Of a stretch of DNA of 64,000 nucleotides, positions 9,903 through 18,292 are shown piece by piece. Location: positions 160,285 through 224,284 of the forward strand of contig NZ_OY730260.1 of the NCBI RefSeq assembly GCF_963422545.1, given 5' to 3'. The DNA comes from an uncultured Flavobacterium sp. Lineage in GTDB: Bacteria; Bacteroidota; Bacteroidia; Flavobacteriales; Flavobacteriaceae. The notes under the pieces were generated by a model. It was not told the DNA's origin. It made no database searches and saw only the letters and a list, made by a program, of their open reading frames with translations. Positions within the stretch are counted from its first letter, which is position 1, and each line of letters begins with the position of its first letter. The position numbers were made by a program, and so were the translations under genes.

Positions 9903-11141
9903 TTAGGCATCTAATTCTCCGGCAATAACGTTTAAACTTGATAGAATAACAATTGCATCAGATAATAAAGAACCTTTGATCATTTCAGGATATGCTTGAT
10001 AATAAATGAAACATGGTCTTCTGAAATGTAATCTATATGGAGTTCTGCTTCCGTCTGTAACTAAATAGAATCCTAGTTCACCATTTCCTCCTTCAACAGC
10101 GTGGTAAATTTCTGCAACTGGTACAGGAACTTCTCCCATTACAATCTTAAAGTGATAAATTAAAGATTCCATTGAGGTATAAACATCTTCTTTTGGAGGA
10201 AGGTAGTAATCAGGAACGTTTGCATGATATTCATTTCCGGCTGGCATTTTATCCAACGCTTGACGAATAATGCTTAAACTTTCCCAAACTTCAGCATTAC
10301 GAACACAGAAACGGTCGTATGTATCACCTGATTTTCCAACAGGAATAACAAAATCGAAATCTTCGTAAGATGAATAAGGCTGTGCAACACGAACGTCGTA
10401 ATCAACTCCCGCTGCACGTAAGTTTGGACCTGTAAATCCGTAAGCCATTGCTTGCTCTGCTGAGATTGCACCTACGTCTACAGTTCTGTCAAGGAAAATT
10501 CTATTTCTTTCGAATAGGTTTACAAATTCTTGCCAAGCAACAGGAAAATCTTGTAAAAAGACATCTAGTTTGCGGAAAGCTTCTGGTGACCAATCTCTTT
10601 CGAAACCACCAATTCTTCCCATATTTGTTGTTAGACGAGCACCACAAATTTCTTCGTAAATCTCGTAAACTTTTTCTCTAAATTGAAAAACGTACAAGAA
10701 ACCAGTATATGCACCAGTATCTACACCAAGAATCGAGTTACAAATTAAGTGGTCTGTAATACGAGCCAGCTCCATTACGATAACTCTTAAATACTGGGCA
10801 CGTTTAGGAACTTCAATATTTAGTAATTTCTCTAAAGTCATCCACCATCCCATATTATTAATAGGAGAGGAGCAATAGTTCAAACGGTCTGTAAGAGGAG
10901 TGATTTGATAAAAAGGACGATTTTCAGCAATTTTTTCGAAAGCTCTGTGAATGTAACCAATAGTTGGTTCGGCTTCAAGAATTCGCTCCCCATCCATCAA
11001 AAGAATATTCTGAAAGATACCGTGAGTTGCCGGGTGCGTTGGTCCTAAATTCAGAACTGAAAGTTCACTTCCTTCTTCATTTAGTTTGTTCTCAATTATT
11101 TTAGCATATCGATGCTCTGGTGGTAATAATAGTTCTGACAT
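9903..11141 (-). CDS. nuoD: NADH-quinone oxidoreductase subunit D
   Basis: The 49-kDa-type subunit forming the quinone site with NuoB, 412 residues. Conserved features are LGPTHPATHGIFQNIL near the N-terminus with the quinone-binding histidine, IGYIHRAFEKIAENRP, and MGRIGGFERDW. It is separate from NuoC here, unlike the fused NuoCD of enterobacteria. The gene follows nuoC by 25 nt. Confidence 0.97.
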   Translation of the reverse strand: MSELLLPPEHRYAKIIENKLNEEGSELSVLNLGPTHPATHGIFQNILLMDGERILEAEPTIGYIHRAFEKIAENRPFYQITPLTDRLNYCSSPINNMGWWMTLEKLLNIEVPKRAQYLRVIVMELARITDHLICNSILGVDTGAYTGFLYVFQFREKVYEIYEEICGARLTTNMGRIGGFERDWSPEAFRKLDVFLQDFPVAWQEFVNLFERNRIFLDRTVDVGAISAEQAMAYGFTGPNLRAAGVDYDVRVAQPYSSYEDFDFVIPVGKSGDTYDRFCVRNAEVWESLSIIRQALDKMPAGNEYHANVPDYYLPPKEDVYTSMESLIYHFKIVMGEVPVPVAEIYHAVEGGNGELGFYLVTDGSRTPYRLHFRRPCFIYYQAYPEMIKGSLLSDAIVILSSLNVIAGELDA

Positions 11142-11166
11142 TTTATAATGTTGAATTATTTATTTT

Positions 11167-11688
11167 TTAGCAATTTGTTGTTGTTCTTCCAAAGAATCTG
11201 TCGTCTTTATCAGTTCTTCCGCTGTCTTCCATTGGGAATTCTTTTCGCATCGGGAACGATATCATTTCGTCCATATTCAAAATACGTTTCAATTGTGGAT
11301 GTCCAATAAAGTTAATCCCGAAGAAATCGTATGTTTCTCTTTCCATCCAATTTGAACTTAAGAAAATATTTGAAATGGTTTTTATCTCTGGTTTTTCACC
11401 GTTTAAGAATACTTTGATTCTAATACGTTTGTTTTCGTACCAGTTATGCAAATGGTATACGATTGCAAACTGACGATCTGTTTCGTTGTCCGGGTAATGA
11501 ACACCACATAAATCGGTTAAGAAGTGGAAACGTAAATCAGAATCGTTTTTCAAAAAAAGAATCAGGGCTGTGATTTTATCAGCAGAAGTTTCCAGTGAAA
11601 AAATATCTCTTTCTTGTTGAAAGTTAAAAACACTTGTGTCAAATGTTTCTGTAAGTTTATCTTGAATCAGGGTATTTTCTAAAGCCAT
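11167..11688 (-). CDS. nuoC: NADH-quinone oxidoreductase subunit C
   Basis: The 30-kDa-type peripheral subunit, 173 residues. The signature region is NWMERETYDFFGINFIGHPQLKRIL, followed by the acidic FPMRKEFPMED tail. It lies between nuoB (1-nt gap) and nuoD (25-nt gap). The N-terminal 30 residues are poorly conserved in the family, but no better start is apparent. Confidence 0.96.
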   Translation of the reverse strand: MALENTLIQDKLTETFDTSVFNFQQERDIFSLETSADKITALILFLKNDSDLRFHFLTDLCGVHYPDNETDRQFAIVYHLHNWYENKRIRIKVFLNGEKPEIKTISNIFLSSNWMERETYDFFGINFIGHPQLKRILNMDEMISFPMRKEFPMEDSGRTDKDDRFFGRTTTNC

Positions 11689-11689
11689 C

Positions 11690-12238
11690 TTATGAAATAT
11701 TATATGAAGCTAGTAATTCTTGGTATTCTGGTGAGCTTCTGCGTCTAACAGATTCGCTTTTTACCAATTCTTGAAGTTTCATTACTCCATCAACAATTTG
11801 CTCTGGTCTTGGCGGACATCCCGGAACGTAAACGTCAACCGGAATTACTTTGTCAATTCCTTGTAAAACTGAATAAGTATCAAAAATTCCACCTGATGAA
11901 GCACAGGCTCCAACTGCAATTACCCAGCGAGGTTCAGACATTTGTTCGTAAACTTGTCTTAAAATAGGCGCCATCTTTTTAGAAATAGTTCCCATTACCA
12001 GTAACATATCTGCCTGACGAGGAGAAAAACTCACACGCTCAGAACCAAATCGTGCTAAATCATAATGTGAAGCCATTGTAGCCATGAATTCGATACCACA
12101 GCATGAAGTTGCAAAAGGTAATGGCCATAATGAATTGGCTCGTGCTAAACCTACAACATCATTTAGTTTTGTAGCGAAGAAACCTTCTCCTACAACTCCT
12201 TCCGGCGGCGCAACCATATTTACATTTGAATCGCTCAT
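11690..12238 (-). CDS. nuoB: NADH-quinone oxidoreductase subunit B (cluster N2)
   Basis: Carries the terminal [4Fe-4S] cluster N2 that reduces quinone, 182 residues. The tandem-cysteine motif TSCCGIEFMA, the middle cysteine in GACASSGG and the last cysteine in VPGCPPRPEQIVDG give the four ligands. It is separated from nuoA by 179 nt of repetitive noncoding sequence and followed after 1 nt by nuoC. Confidence 0.97.
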   Translation of the reverse strand: MSDSNVNMVAPPEGVVGEGFFATKLNDVVGLARANSLWPLPFATSCCGIEFMATMASHYDLARFGSERVSFSPRQADMLLVMGTISKKMAPILRQVYEQMSEPRWVIAVGACASSGGIFDTYSVLQGIDKVIPVDVYVPGCPPRPEQIVDGVMKLQELVKSESVRRRSSPEYQELLASYNIS

Positions 12239-12239
12239 T

Positions 12240-12417
12240 TTTATTTTAGATTTCTGATTTTAGATTTTAGATTTGGGAAATCGTAAAAGGTAAAATCAAT
12301 TTTTTTAAATCAGTACATTAATTCGAAGAAATCAAATTTTAAATTGTGGTTCTATATAAGTTCAGATAACAACTGACTCTTAAATCTAAAATCACTAATC
12401 TAAAATCTAAAATCCGT
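12240..12417. repeat. Degenerate inverted repeat between nuoA and nuoB
   Basis: The two ends of this gap carry reiterated GATTTTAGATTTT-type words on one side and their complement (AAATCTAAAATC, repeated) on the other. The gap can therefore fold back on itself in the nuo transcript. Similar word-like degenerate repeats are common between genes in flavobacteria. No coding potential is seen. Confidence 0.6.
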
Positions 12418-12783
12418 TTATTCCCAGTCTAATGCTTTTTTCTTGATGATGTAGAAAAAGCCAACTAATAAAAGTGCCATGAATACGATCATCTTTAGCA
12501 TTCCTTCAATTCCTAATTCTTTGAAGTTTACAGCCCAAGGATAAAGAAAAATTACCTCTACGTCAAACAATACAAACAAAATAGCAACCAGGAAATATTT
12601 TACTGAAAATGGGATACGTGCATTACCAACAGATTCGATACCACACTCAAAGTTTTTGTCTTTTACCTCAGAACTTCTTTTTGGTCCTAATTTTCCGGAA
12701 ATAATGATTGTTCCTACCACAAATCCAATAGCTAAAATTGCTTGCATTAAAATAGGAATGTAACTGTATTGATCAGATTGCAT
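12418..12783 (-). CDS. nuoA: NADH-quinone oxidoreductase subunit A
   Basis: Small three-helix membrane subunit, 121 residues, first gene of the operon. The motif FECGIESVGNARIPFSVKYFLVAILFVLFDVEVIFLYPWA is the NuoA signature (given here in overlapping parts: FECGIE, then FSVKYFLVA, then FDVEVIFLYPWA). The open frame extends 21 codons upstream, but that extension contains the promoter -7 and -33 elements. The ATG at 12783 (MQSDQYSYIP) is therefore chosen. Confidence 0.95.
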   Translation of the reverse strand: MQSDQYSYIPILMQAILAIGFVVGTIIISGKLGPKRSSEVKDKNFECGIESVGNARIPFSVKYFLVAILFVLFDVEVIFLYPWAVNFKELGIEGMLKMIVFMALLLVGFFYIIKKKALDWE

Positions 12784-12815
12784 AAACTTAGGTTTTTTAC
12801 TTAAAGAATAAGCCA

Positions 12816-12845
12816 CAAAGATAACTTTCAACTCTGTAAAACACA
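12816..12845 (-). promoter_or_regulatory. Promoter of the nuo operon
   Basis: On the minus strand, TTG (12845-12843), 19 nt, then TATCTTTG (12823-12816). This is an exact match to the Bacteroidota primary-sigma consensus TTG-N19-TAnnTTTG. The predicted transcript starts about 26 nt before the nuoA ATG at 12783. Its position inside the upstream extension of the reading frame decides the nuoA start. Confidence 0.8.
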
Positions 12846-12949
12846 AGCTAAAAAAGGATTTAAGTGTGCAACAAAAGGGTGAATTTTTGTAATTTTTATT
12901 GATTATAAATAAGAGTTTGTTTTTTTAAGTTTTTTTTAAGATTTAACCT

Positions 12950-12984
12950 AAAAAAAAACGTTTCGAAATTAATCGAAACGTTTT
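12950..12984 (-). terminator. Intrinsic terminator of the cold-shock gene
   Basis: A perfect 12-bp stem (AAAACGTTTCGA / TCGAAACGTTTT) with a 6-nt loop, at 12955-12984. On the minus strand it is followed by a run of nine T. It lies about 45 nt after the csp stop codon and insulates nuoA from csp. Confidence 0.85.
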
Positions 12985-13027
12985 CAAAACCATTCAGAGG
13001 CAAAAAAAATAAATTGCTATATTTTTC

Positions 13028-13222
13028 TTAGATTACTGCTACTTTAGCAGCAACTTTCCCTTTTCTTCCTTCTTCTTCTTCATAGCTTACACGGTCTCCT
13101 TCGCGTAATTCTTCCGCGTTAATTCCTGAAGCGTGAACGAAGATATCTTTTCCTGTTTCTTCGTCTGTAATGAATCCATAACCTTTAGATTCATTGAAAA
13201 ATTTTACTGTACCTGTACGCAT
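13028..13222 (-). CDS. Cold-shock domain protein (CspA family)
   Basis: Single cold-shock domain of 64 residues, a nucleic-acid chaperone of the cytoplasm. The RNA-binding motifs RNP1 (KGYGFI) and RNP2 (IFVHAS) are intact, and the N-terminal GTVKFFNESKGYGF strand is classical. It is monocistronic, with a promoter at 13252-13284 and a strong terminator at 12950-12984. Which csp paralogue it is cannot be told from the sequence. Confidence 0.96.
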   Translation of the reverse strand: MRTGTVKFFNESKGYGFITDEETGKDIFVHASGINAEELREGDRVSYEEEEGRKGKVAAKVAVI

Positions 13223-13251
13223 TGTAATTGTAATAATAATTTATAATGAAG

Positions 13252-13284
13252 CAAATGTAATATATAAATTCATACAAAAGACAA
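13252..13284 (-). promoter_or_regulatory. Promoter of the cold-shock gene
   Basis: Minus strand: TTG (13284-13282), 22 nt, TACATTTG (13259-13252), matching TAnnTTTG. The start codon is about 30 nt downstream of the -7 box. The further 5' region up to 13550 (about 265 nt) is A/T-rich and holds no gene that can be recognised. Confidence 0.6.
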
Positions 13285-13550
13285 TAAGGTGTTAATTTTT
13301 TGTAAAAATTATTGATTCACAGTGTTTTCGCTATTTATATTGCATCAATTTTGATATAGAAGAATTTTATTTAAGAATCAATAATAGTTAAAATAAATGT
13401 TAAAAAAGTAGCTTATATTTTACAAAATTTTCGTATATTATGCCAGAGCTGTTCTTTAAATTTATGTTTTTGTGGGAGAATACTTGTATTTGCTGACTTC
13501 GCAATTTTTAGTTAACATTTTTTTAACACTCAAGCCAGAAGAAAAAGTAT

Positions 13551-13591
13551 AAAAAAAACTGCAACTAATAAGATTTAGCTGCAGTTTTTTT
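13551..13591. terminator. Bidirectional terminator downstream of aspS
   Basis: AAAAAAACTGCA pairs with TGCAGTTTTTTT over 12 bp. After one mismatch, CTAA/TTAG extends the stem around a 6-nt loop. Runs of A and T on both sides allow function on either strand. It sits about 20 nt past the aspS stop on the minus strand. Confidence 0.8.
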
Positions 13592-13611
13592 GTTTTTAAA
13601 TTTATAAGAAT

Positions 13612-15363
13612 TTATATCGTATCAAGTTTAATATGAAGTTCTTTTAGTTGAGCGTCATCAATTTTTGCAGGAGCATCGATCATAACATCACGTCCTGAAT
13701 TATTTTTTGGGAACGCAATAAAATCTCTAATTGTTTCCTGACCTCCTAAAATAGCCACCAATCTGTCTAAACCAAAAGCTAAACCTCCGTGTGGTGGAGC
13801 TCCAAATTGAAAAGCATCCATTAAAAAGCCAAATTGTGCTTTTGCTTCTTCTTCTGTAAAGCCTAAATATTTGAACATTAATTGCTGAGTTGCTTTGTCG
13901 TGAATACGAATTGATCCTCCGCCAATTTCATTTCCGTTAAGAACCATATCATATGCATTAGCACGAACCTTTCCAGGATCAGTTTCTAATAGTTGCATGT
14001 CTTCTGGTTTTGGAGATGTAAACGGGTGGTGCATTGCATGGTAACGACCAGTTTCTTCGTCAAGTTCTAATAATGGAAAATCAACAACCCAAAGAGGTGC
14101 AAATTCTTCCGGTTTACGCAATCCTAAACGAGTTGCTAATTCCATACGAAGTGCCGAAAGCTGCGCACGTGTTTTGTTTGCCGGTCCAGAAAGTACAAAA
14201 ATCATATCGCCAGGTTTTGCTCCGGTAATTTTTGCCCATTGTCCTAAATCGTCCTGATCGTAGAATTTATCTACAGATGATTTAAAAGTTCCGTCGTCAT
14301 TACATTTTGCATACACCATTCCTGATGCGCCAACTTGCGGACGTTTTACCCAGTCAATTAATCCGTCAATTTCTTTACGGGTATAATTTCCTGCTCCCGG
14401 AACTGCAATTCCCACAACAAGTTCAGCAGCATTGAATACTGGGAAATCTTTGTGTTGTGCAAATTCGTTTAACTCGCCAAACTCCATTCCAAAACGAATG
14501 TCCGGTTTGTCGTTTCCGTATGTTTTCATGGCATAGTCGTAAGTAATTCTTGGGAATTTATCTACTTCAATACCTTTAATTTCTTTTAATAAGTGTCTTG
14601 TCAATCCTTCAAAAACATTCAAAATGTCTTCTTGTTCCACAAAAGCCATTTCGCAATCGATTTGTGTAAACTCAGGCTGACGGTCTGCACGTAAATCTTC
14701 GTCACGGAAACATTTCACGATTTGGAAATATTTATCCATTCCACCAACCATCAATAATTGTTTGAAAGTTTGTGGCGATTGTGGCAATGCATAAAATTGT
14801 CCTTCGTTCATACGGCTTGGCACAACAAAATCTCTCGCGCCTTCAGGAGTCGATTTGATTAAGTAAGGAGTTTCAACTTCGCAGAAATCTAAATCAGATA
14901 GATATTTACGAACTTCCATCGCTACTTTATGACGGAATAATAAACTGTTTTTCACAGGATTTCTACGAATATCTAAATAACGATATTTCATTCTGATATC
15001 TTCTCCACCGTCAGTTTTATCTTCGATTGTAAATGGAGGTGTAAGGGCTGCATTTAAAATAGTCATTTCAGTGACCAAAATTTCAATGTCACCAGTAGCA
15101 AGATTTTTATTTTTGGCTTCGCGCTCAATAACAGTTCCTTTTACCTGAATTACAAATTCTCTACCTAAAGTTTTAGCCAGTTCAAAAACTTTTTCATCTG
15201 AACGACCTTTATCAAATAATAACTGAGTAATACCGTATCGGTCACGTAAATTAACCCAATTTATAAATCCTTTATCATTAGAGTTTTGAACCCAACCTGC
15301 AAGTGTAACTTCCGTATTAATATTTGAGGCGTTTAATTCGCCGCAATTATGACTTCTATACAT
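13612..15363 (-). CDS. aspS: Aspartate--tRNA ligase
   Basis: Class II aminoacyl-tRNA synthetase charging tRNA-Asp, 583 residues from the ATG at 15363 (MYRSHNCGEL). It has the N-terminal OB-fold anticodon domain, class II motif 2 (FRDEDLRADRQPEFTQID), the bacterial GAD insertion in the middle and motif 3 (GGLAFGLDRLVAILGG). The frame is open 11 codons further upstream, but those codons overlap the -7 promoter box at 15382-15389, so the later ATG is preferred. Whether it is discriminating (Asp only) depends on a paired GatCAB pathway not visible here. Confidence 0.97.
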   Translation of the reverse strand: MYRSHNCGELNASNINTEVTLAGWVQNSNDKGFINWVNLRDRYGITQLLFDKGRSDEKVFELAKTLGREFVIQVKGTVIEREAKNKNLATGDIEILVTEMTILNAALTPPFTIEDKTDGGEDIRMKYRYLDIRRNPVKNSLLFRHKVAMEVRKYLSDLDFCEVETPYLIKSTPEGARDFVVPSRMNEGQFYALPQSPQTFKQLLMVGGMDKYFQIVKCFRDEDLRADRQPEFTQIDCEMAFVEQEDILNVFEGLTRHLLKEIKGIEVDKFPRITYDYAMKTYGNDKPDIRFGMEFGELNEFAQHKDFPVFNAAELVVGIAVPGAGNYTRKEIDGLIDWVKRPQVGASGMVYAKCNDDGTFKSSVDKFYDQDDLGQWAKITGAKPGDMIFVLSGPANKTRAQLSALRMELATRLGLRKPEEFAPLWVVDFPLLELDEETGRYHAMHHPFTSPKPEDMQLLETDPGKVRANAYDMVLNGNEIGGGSIRIHDKATQQLMFKYLGFTEEEAKAQFGFLMDAFQFGAPPHGGLAFGLDRLVAILGGQETIRDFIAFPKNNSGRDVMIDAPAKIDDAQLKELHIKLDTI

Positions 15364-15381
15364 GATCAAAATTTTAGATTG

Positions 15382-15389
15382 CAAAAGTA
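15382..15389 (-). promoter_or_regulatory. -7 box of the aspS promoter
   Basis: TACTTTTG on the minus strand, matching TAnnTTTG, 19 nt before the ATG at 15363. A TTG at 15416-15414 is 24 nt upstream, slightly longer than the usual spacing. It supports the aspS start choice. Confidence 0.55.
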
Positions 15390-15486
15390 AACACAAAATT
15401 CAAATTAATATAACAAAGTGTGCAACTAGATGACTATTAATTTGAAATATTTTGTTAATTCTTAAATTTTGCCGGTGTAATTTCTT

Positions 15487-15494
15487 TAGATTTG
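15487..15494 (+). promoter_or_regulatory. -7 box upstream of the TlpA-like gene
   Basis: TAGATTTG on the plus strand, 27 nt before the ATG at 15522. No well-spaced TTG -33 element is present (the nearest is 15 nt upstream), so this is a partial match. Confidence 0.45.
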
Positions 15495-15521
15495 GATTAC
15501 TAAATACAAACTTTAATACTT

Positions 15522-16517
15522 ATGAATAAATTTTTTGTAACTGGTCTGTTGATTTTTAGCGCTTTGAATATTATCGGTCAGACTAAAAGTCAAGTTAAAT
15601 TTACAGCTAAAATAGAGAACAGAAATAGTGACACTTTAGTCATTAAAGGAAGAAATAATTTTAAACAAGTTATTCCGATCAATAAAAAAGAGTTGTTTGT
15701 GGCTTCTTTTGATGCTCCAAAAGGATTTTATATGTTTTCTGACGGAACTGAATCTTCTAATTTATATTTAAAACCAGATTCGGATGTTAATTTAACAATG
15801 AATGCAAAAGAATTTGATGAAACTATTATCTATAAAGGTAAAGGTGTAAATGAAAGTAATTTTCTGGCGCAGCAAGCTTTAAAAGACGAAAAGTTTCAAA
15901 ACGAGGCTTTTTCTAAAGAAGCTATAGAATTTGCTAATTTATTAGAACAAAAGAATAAAGCGGATTTAGAAAATCTGGAAAAAGGAGATTTTGATCCTGA
16001 ATTTAAAACGGCATTAAAAAGTAGTTTCGAAAGTTTTAATCAATATGCTACTGAACAATATGAAAGGACTTCAAAAACAAGAGGTTTAATTGGGAAAGTA
16101 TCGCCTGGTTTTGATTATGATAATCATAAAGGAGGAAAAACAAAACTTTCTGATTTAAAAGGAAAATATGTTTATATCGATCTTTGGGCAACCTGGTGTG
16201 CGCCATGTAGAGCAGAGATTCCGTATTTGCAAAAAATTGAAGAGAAGTACCACGGAAAGAATATTGAATTCGTGAGCATTTCTGTTGATAAAGCAAAGGA
16301 TAATGAAAAATGGAAAAAGTTTGTAACGGATAAACAATTGGGAGGGACTCAATTATTTGCTGATAAGGATTGGGAATCTGACTTTGTAATGAGTTATGGT
16401 GTTACCGGAATTCCAAGATTTATTTTGATAGATCCAAAAGGTAATATTTTGAATCCTGATGCTGAGCGACCATCGTCTCCAGAGCTTCAAACGCAATTAG
16501 ACGCACTATTGAAGTAA
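15522..16517 (+). CDS. TlpA-like thioredoxin-fold protein, secreted
   Basis: 331 residues with a signal peptide (MNKFFVTGLLIFSALNIIGQ), then a beta-rich N-terminal domain of about 170 residues similar in layout to the DUF4369-type domains of Bacteroidota redoxins. The C-terminal half is a TlpA/ResA thioredoxin domain with the active site WATWCAPC (Cys226 and Cys229) and the cis-proline in GVTGIPRF. It probably acts as a periplasmic thiol-disulfide reductase; the substrate is unknown. Monocistronic, with a terminator at 16575-16609. Confidence 0.88.
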   Translation: MNKFFVTGLLIFSALNIIGQTKSQVKFTAKIENRNSDTLVIKGRNNFKQVIPINKKELFVASFDAPKGFYMFSDGTESSNLYLKPDSDVNLTMNAKEFDETIIYKGKGVNESNFLAQQALKDEKFQNEAFSKEAIEFANLLEQKNKADLENLEKGDFDPEFKTALKSSFESFNQYATEQYERTSKTRGLIGKVSPGFDYDNHKGGKTKLSDLKGKYVYIDLWATWCAPCRAEIPYLQKIEEKYHGKNIEFVSISVDKAKDNEKWKKFVTDKQLGGTQLFADKDWESDFVMSYGVTGIPRFILIDPKGNILNPDAERPSSPELQTQLDALLK

Positions 16518-16574
16518 TTTATTTATCAAATTTATAACGTTATAGTAAATTTTCGCTTTCGCGGAAACACCAGT

Positions 16575-16609
16575 AAAACCAATGCTTCGGCGTTGGTTTT
16601 TTTGTTTTT
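16575..16609 (+). terminator. Intrinsic terminator of the TlpA-like gene
   Basis: AAAACCAATGC and GCGTTGGTTTT pair around a stable TTCG tetraloop (one G-T pair), followed by a T-rich tail to 16609. It lies about 57 nt after the stop codon. Confidence 0.88.
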
Positions 16610-16665
16610 CAATTATTTCCAATGTTAAGTTTTTATTCAATGTTACCAAATTGTTAAGTAAAAGT

Positions 16666-16695
16666 TTGTTTAATGTAAACATTTAACTATATTTG
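16666..16695 (+). promoter_or_regulatory. Promoter of the MORN-repeat gene
   Basis: TTG (16666-16668), exactly 19 nt, TATATTTG (16688-16695): a full Bacteroidota consensus promoter, 33 nt before the ATG at 16729. Confidence 0.75.
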
Positions 16696-16728
16696 ATAAC
16701 GATTTGATAACATTAAATACCTAAAGAT

Positions 16729-17076
16729 ATGAAAAAGTGTGTAATTTTAGTTGCAATATTGTTCTCTGGAATTCTAGTTGCACAAGAGGTTAAACCGGAA
16801 TTAGAAGTTGTTGGTAACAAAATAAAAGCTACTTACTATTATGAAAATGGTAATGTACAACAACAAGGCTTTTTTAAAGATGGTAAATTAGACGGCGTTT
16901 GGGTATCGTATGATGAAAAGGGAAATAAATTGGCTGTAGGAGAGTACGCAGATGGAATGAAAACCGGAAAATGGATTTTCTTCAATGAAAAAAGTCTTTG
17001 TGAAGTTGCCTTTGAAAATAGTCAAGTAAGTTCGGTAAAGAATTTACAAAAAAATGCTTTGGCAAACAGAAATTAA
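16729..17076 (+). CDS. Small secreted MORN-variant repeat protein
   Basis: 115 residues with a signal peptide (MKKCVILVAILFSGILVAQ). The mature part consists of MORN-variant (YwqK-like) repeats: YYENGNVQQQGFFKDGKLDGVW, then YDEKGNKLAVGEYADGMKTGKW, given here by their G-x-x-K-x-G-x-W endings. Such short repeats are thought to mediate membrane or protein contacts; no enzymatic function is indicated. Relatives have sometimes been labelled as nucleotide adenylyltransferases, which nothing in this sequence supports. Own promoter and terminator. Confidence 0.8.
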   Translation: MKKCVILVAILFSGILVAQEVKPELEVVGNKIKATYYYENGNVQQQGFFKDGKLDGVWVSYDEKGNKLAVGEYADGMKTGKWIFFNEKSLCEVAFENSQVSSVKNLQKNALANRN

Positions 17077-17095
17077 GATAATTTCTAAGATATAG

Positions 17096-17124
17096 AAAAA
17101 ACCGCTCATTCAAAGCGGTTTTTT
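17096..17124. terminator. Bidirectional terminator between convergent genes
   Basis: AAAAAACCGCT pairs with AGCGGTTTTTT around a 7-nt loop, with T-runs on both strands. It lies between the MORN gene (plus) and the PepSY gene (minus), and its T-run directly abuts the PepSY stop codon at 17125. Confidence 0.88.
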
Positions 17125-18234
17125 TTATGCCTTTACTTTTTTAGTTTTCTTGTTTCTTCCGTACCAAATTACAAAACCCGTTACGGGCAAAGCGGCAGCA
17201 ATTAAACTAACTATAAAAGCAATTATTTTTCCGGGTAAATCCAGAATTTGACCCGTGTGAATTCCGTAATTCATTTCGACAACCTGCAATCCCAGACTCT
17301 TTTTAGGATAAGGATTACTTTGAATTAATTTTCCATCGTTTGGATGAAAATAATAATTGCTCTGATGATCGTATCTTAAAGTATGCGGATAAGCGCCTGT
17401 GCTGATAATGTCGCCTTTTTGTTGCGGAAAAGTAACAAAACACATTTCGGCTTTTGGCTGAAGTTTCATGGTTTCAATAAAAGCCTTATCGACAGCAGTA
17501 AGTGAGTTGTTACTAAATTTAGTAGTATCAACAACCGGAGTTTTTGTTTCGGCAGCTTTATCTCCTCCAAAATTGAAAGTTTTATAAATTCCGTCGCCAA
17601 CCCATTCATAGGTAAATGTTAAACCTGTAATCGCAATAATTGCAGCAATAATCGCAATATAAAATCCTGATGTATTGTGCCAGTCATAGTTTACCCGACG
17701 CCATTTTGCAGACCATTTTACAGTAAAACTTCGTTTGATGTCATGCTTTCGTTTGGGCCACCATTGAATAATTCCTGAAATAAGCAATAAAATAAAGATA
17801 ATCGTTGCACCACCAATAATATGTTTGCCAATATAATCGGGCAGAAGCAAATACAAGTGAATGTATTCGACGATTATAAAGAAATCAGTTTTAGGATTTT
17901 CTGTTTTTAGATATTTGCCTGTGTACGGATTAAAATAAAGGTATAGATTCTCTGTATCAGAATACGTGTAAACAATTGCCGATCTATTTTTGCCATAGTA
18001 AGAAATCATGGTCGCTTTATTTTTTGGAGCAATTTCTTTGGCTTTTTCTTTTAAAACTGATGGCAGTAAAAATGGTTTATTTTCGGGTTCAACCAAGCGC
18101 CATTCCTTGCGGGTAATATCTTTTATTTCGTCATGAAAACAAAAAATACAACCGGTAACACTTATTATAAAAACAATAAGCCCGGAAATTAATCCGAGCC
18201 ATTTATGTAGAAAACGTACTTGTTTTGTTATCAT
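17125..18234 (-). CDS. PepSY-associated transmembrane protein (iron uptake partner)
   Basis: 369 residues with four hydrophobic helices: one at the N-terminus (WLGLISGLIVFIISVTGCIF), two in the middle and one near the C-terminus (LIAAALPVTGFVIWYGR). PepSY-type periplasmic segments lie between them. PepSY-TM proteins of this size commonly sit next to siderophore receptors and are proposed to reduce or process ferric siderophores in the inner membrane. Here it follows the TonB receptor gene by 58 nt on the same strand, so the two are probably one transcript. Function is inferred from family and context. Confidence 0.85.
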   Translation of the reverse strand: MITKQVRFLHKWLGLISGLIVFIISVTGCIFCFHDEIKDITRKEWRLVEPENKPFLLPSVLKEKAKEIAPKNKATMISYYGKNRSAIVYTYSDTENLYLYFNPYTGKYLKTENPKTDFFIIVEYIHLYLLLPDYIGKHIIGGATIIFILLLISGIIQWWPKRKHDIKRSFTVKWSAKWRRVNYDWHNTSGFYIAIIAAIIAITGLTFTYEWVGDGIYKTFNFGGDKAAETKTPVVDTTKFSNNSLTAVDKAFIETMKLQPKAEMCFVTFPQQKGDIISTGAYPHTLRYDHQSNYYFHPNDGKLIQSNPYPKKSLGLQVVEMNYGIHTGQILDLPGKIIAFIVSLIAAALPVTGFVIWYGRNKKTKKVKA

Positions 18235-18292
18235 AATTTAATAGAATTTAAAACATCTTTCTTGTTCAGGAGAAAGGTATTTTTTGTTTTTA

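Noticed and set aside
13285..13550. A small RNA or gene upstream of the cold-shock gene
   Set aside because: A/T-rich sequence without a convincing promoter-terminator pair or open frame.
16729..17076. Label of a nucleotide adenylyltransferase
   Set aside because: Only MORN-variant repeats and a signal peptide are seen, with no nucleotide-binding motif.
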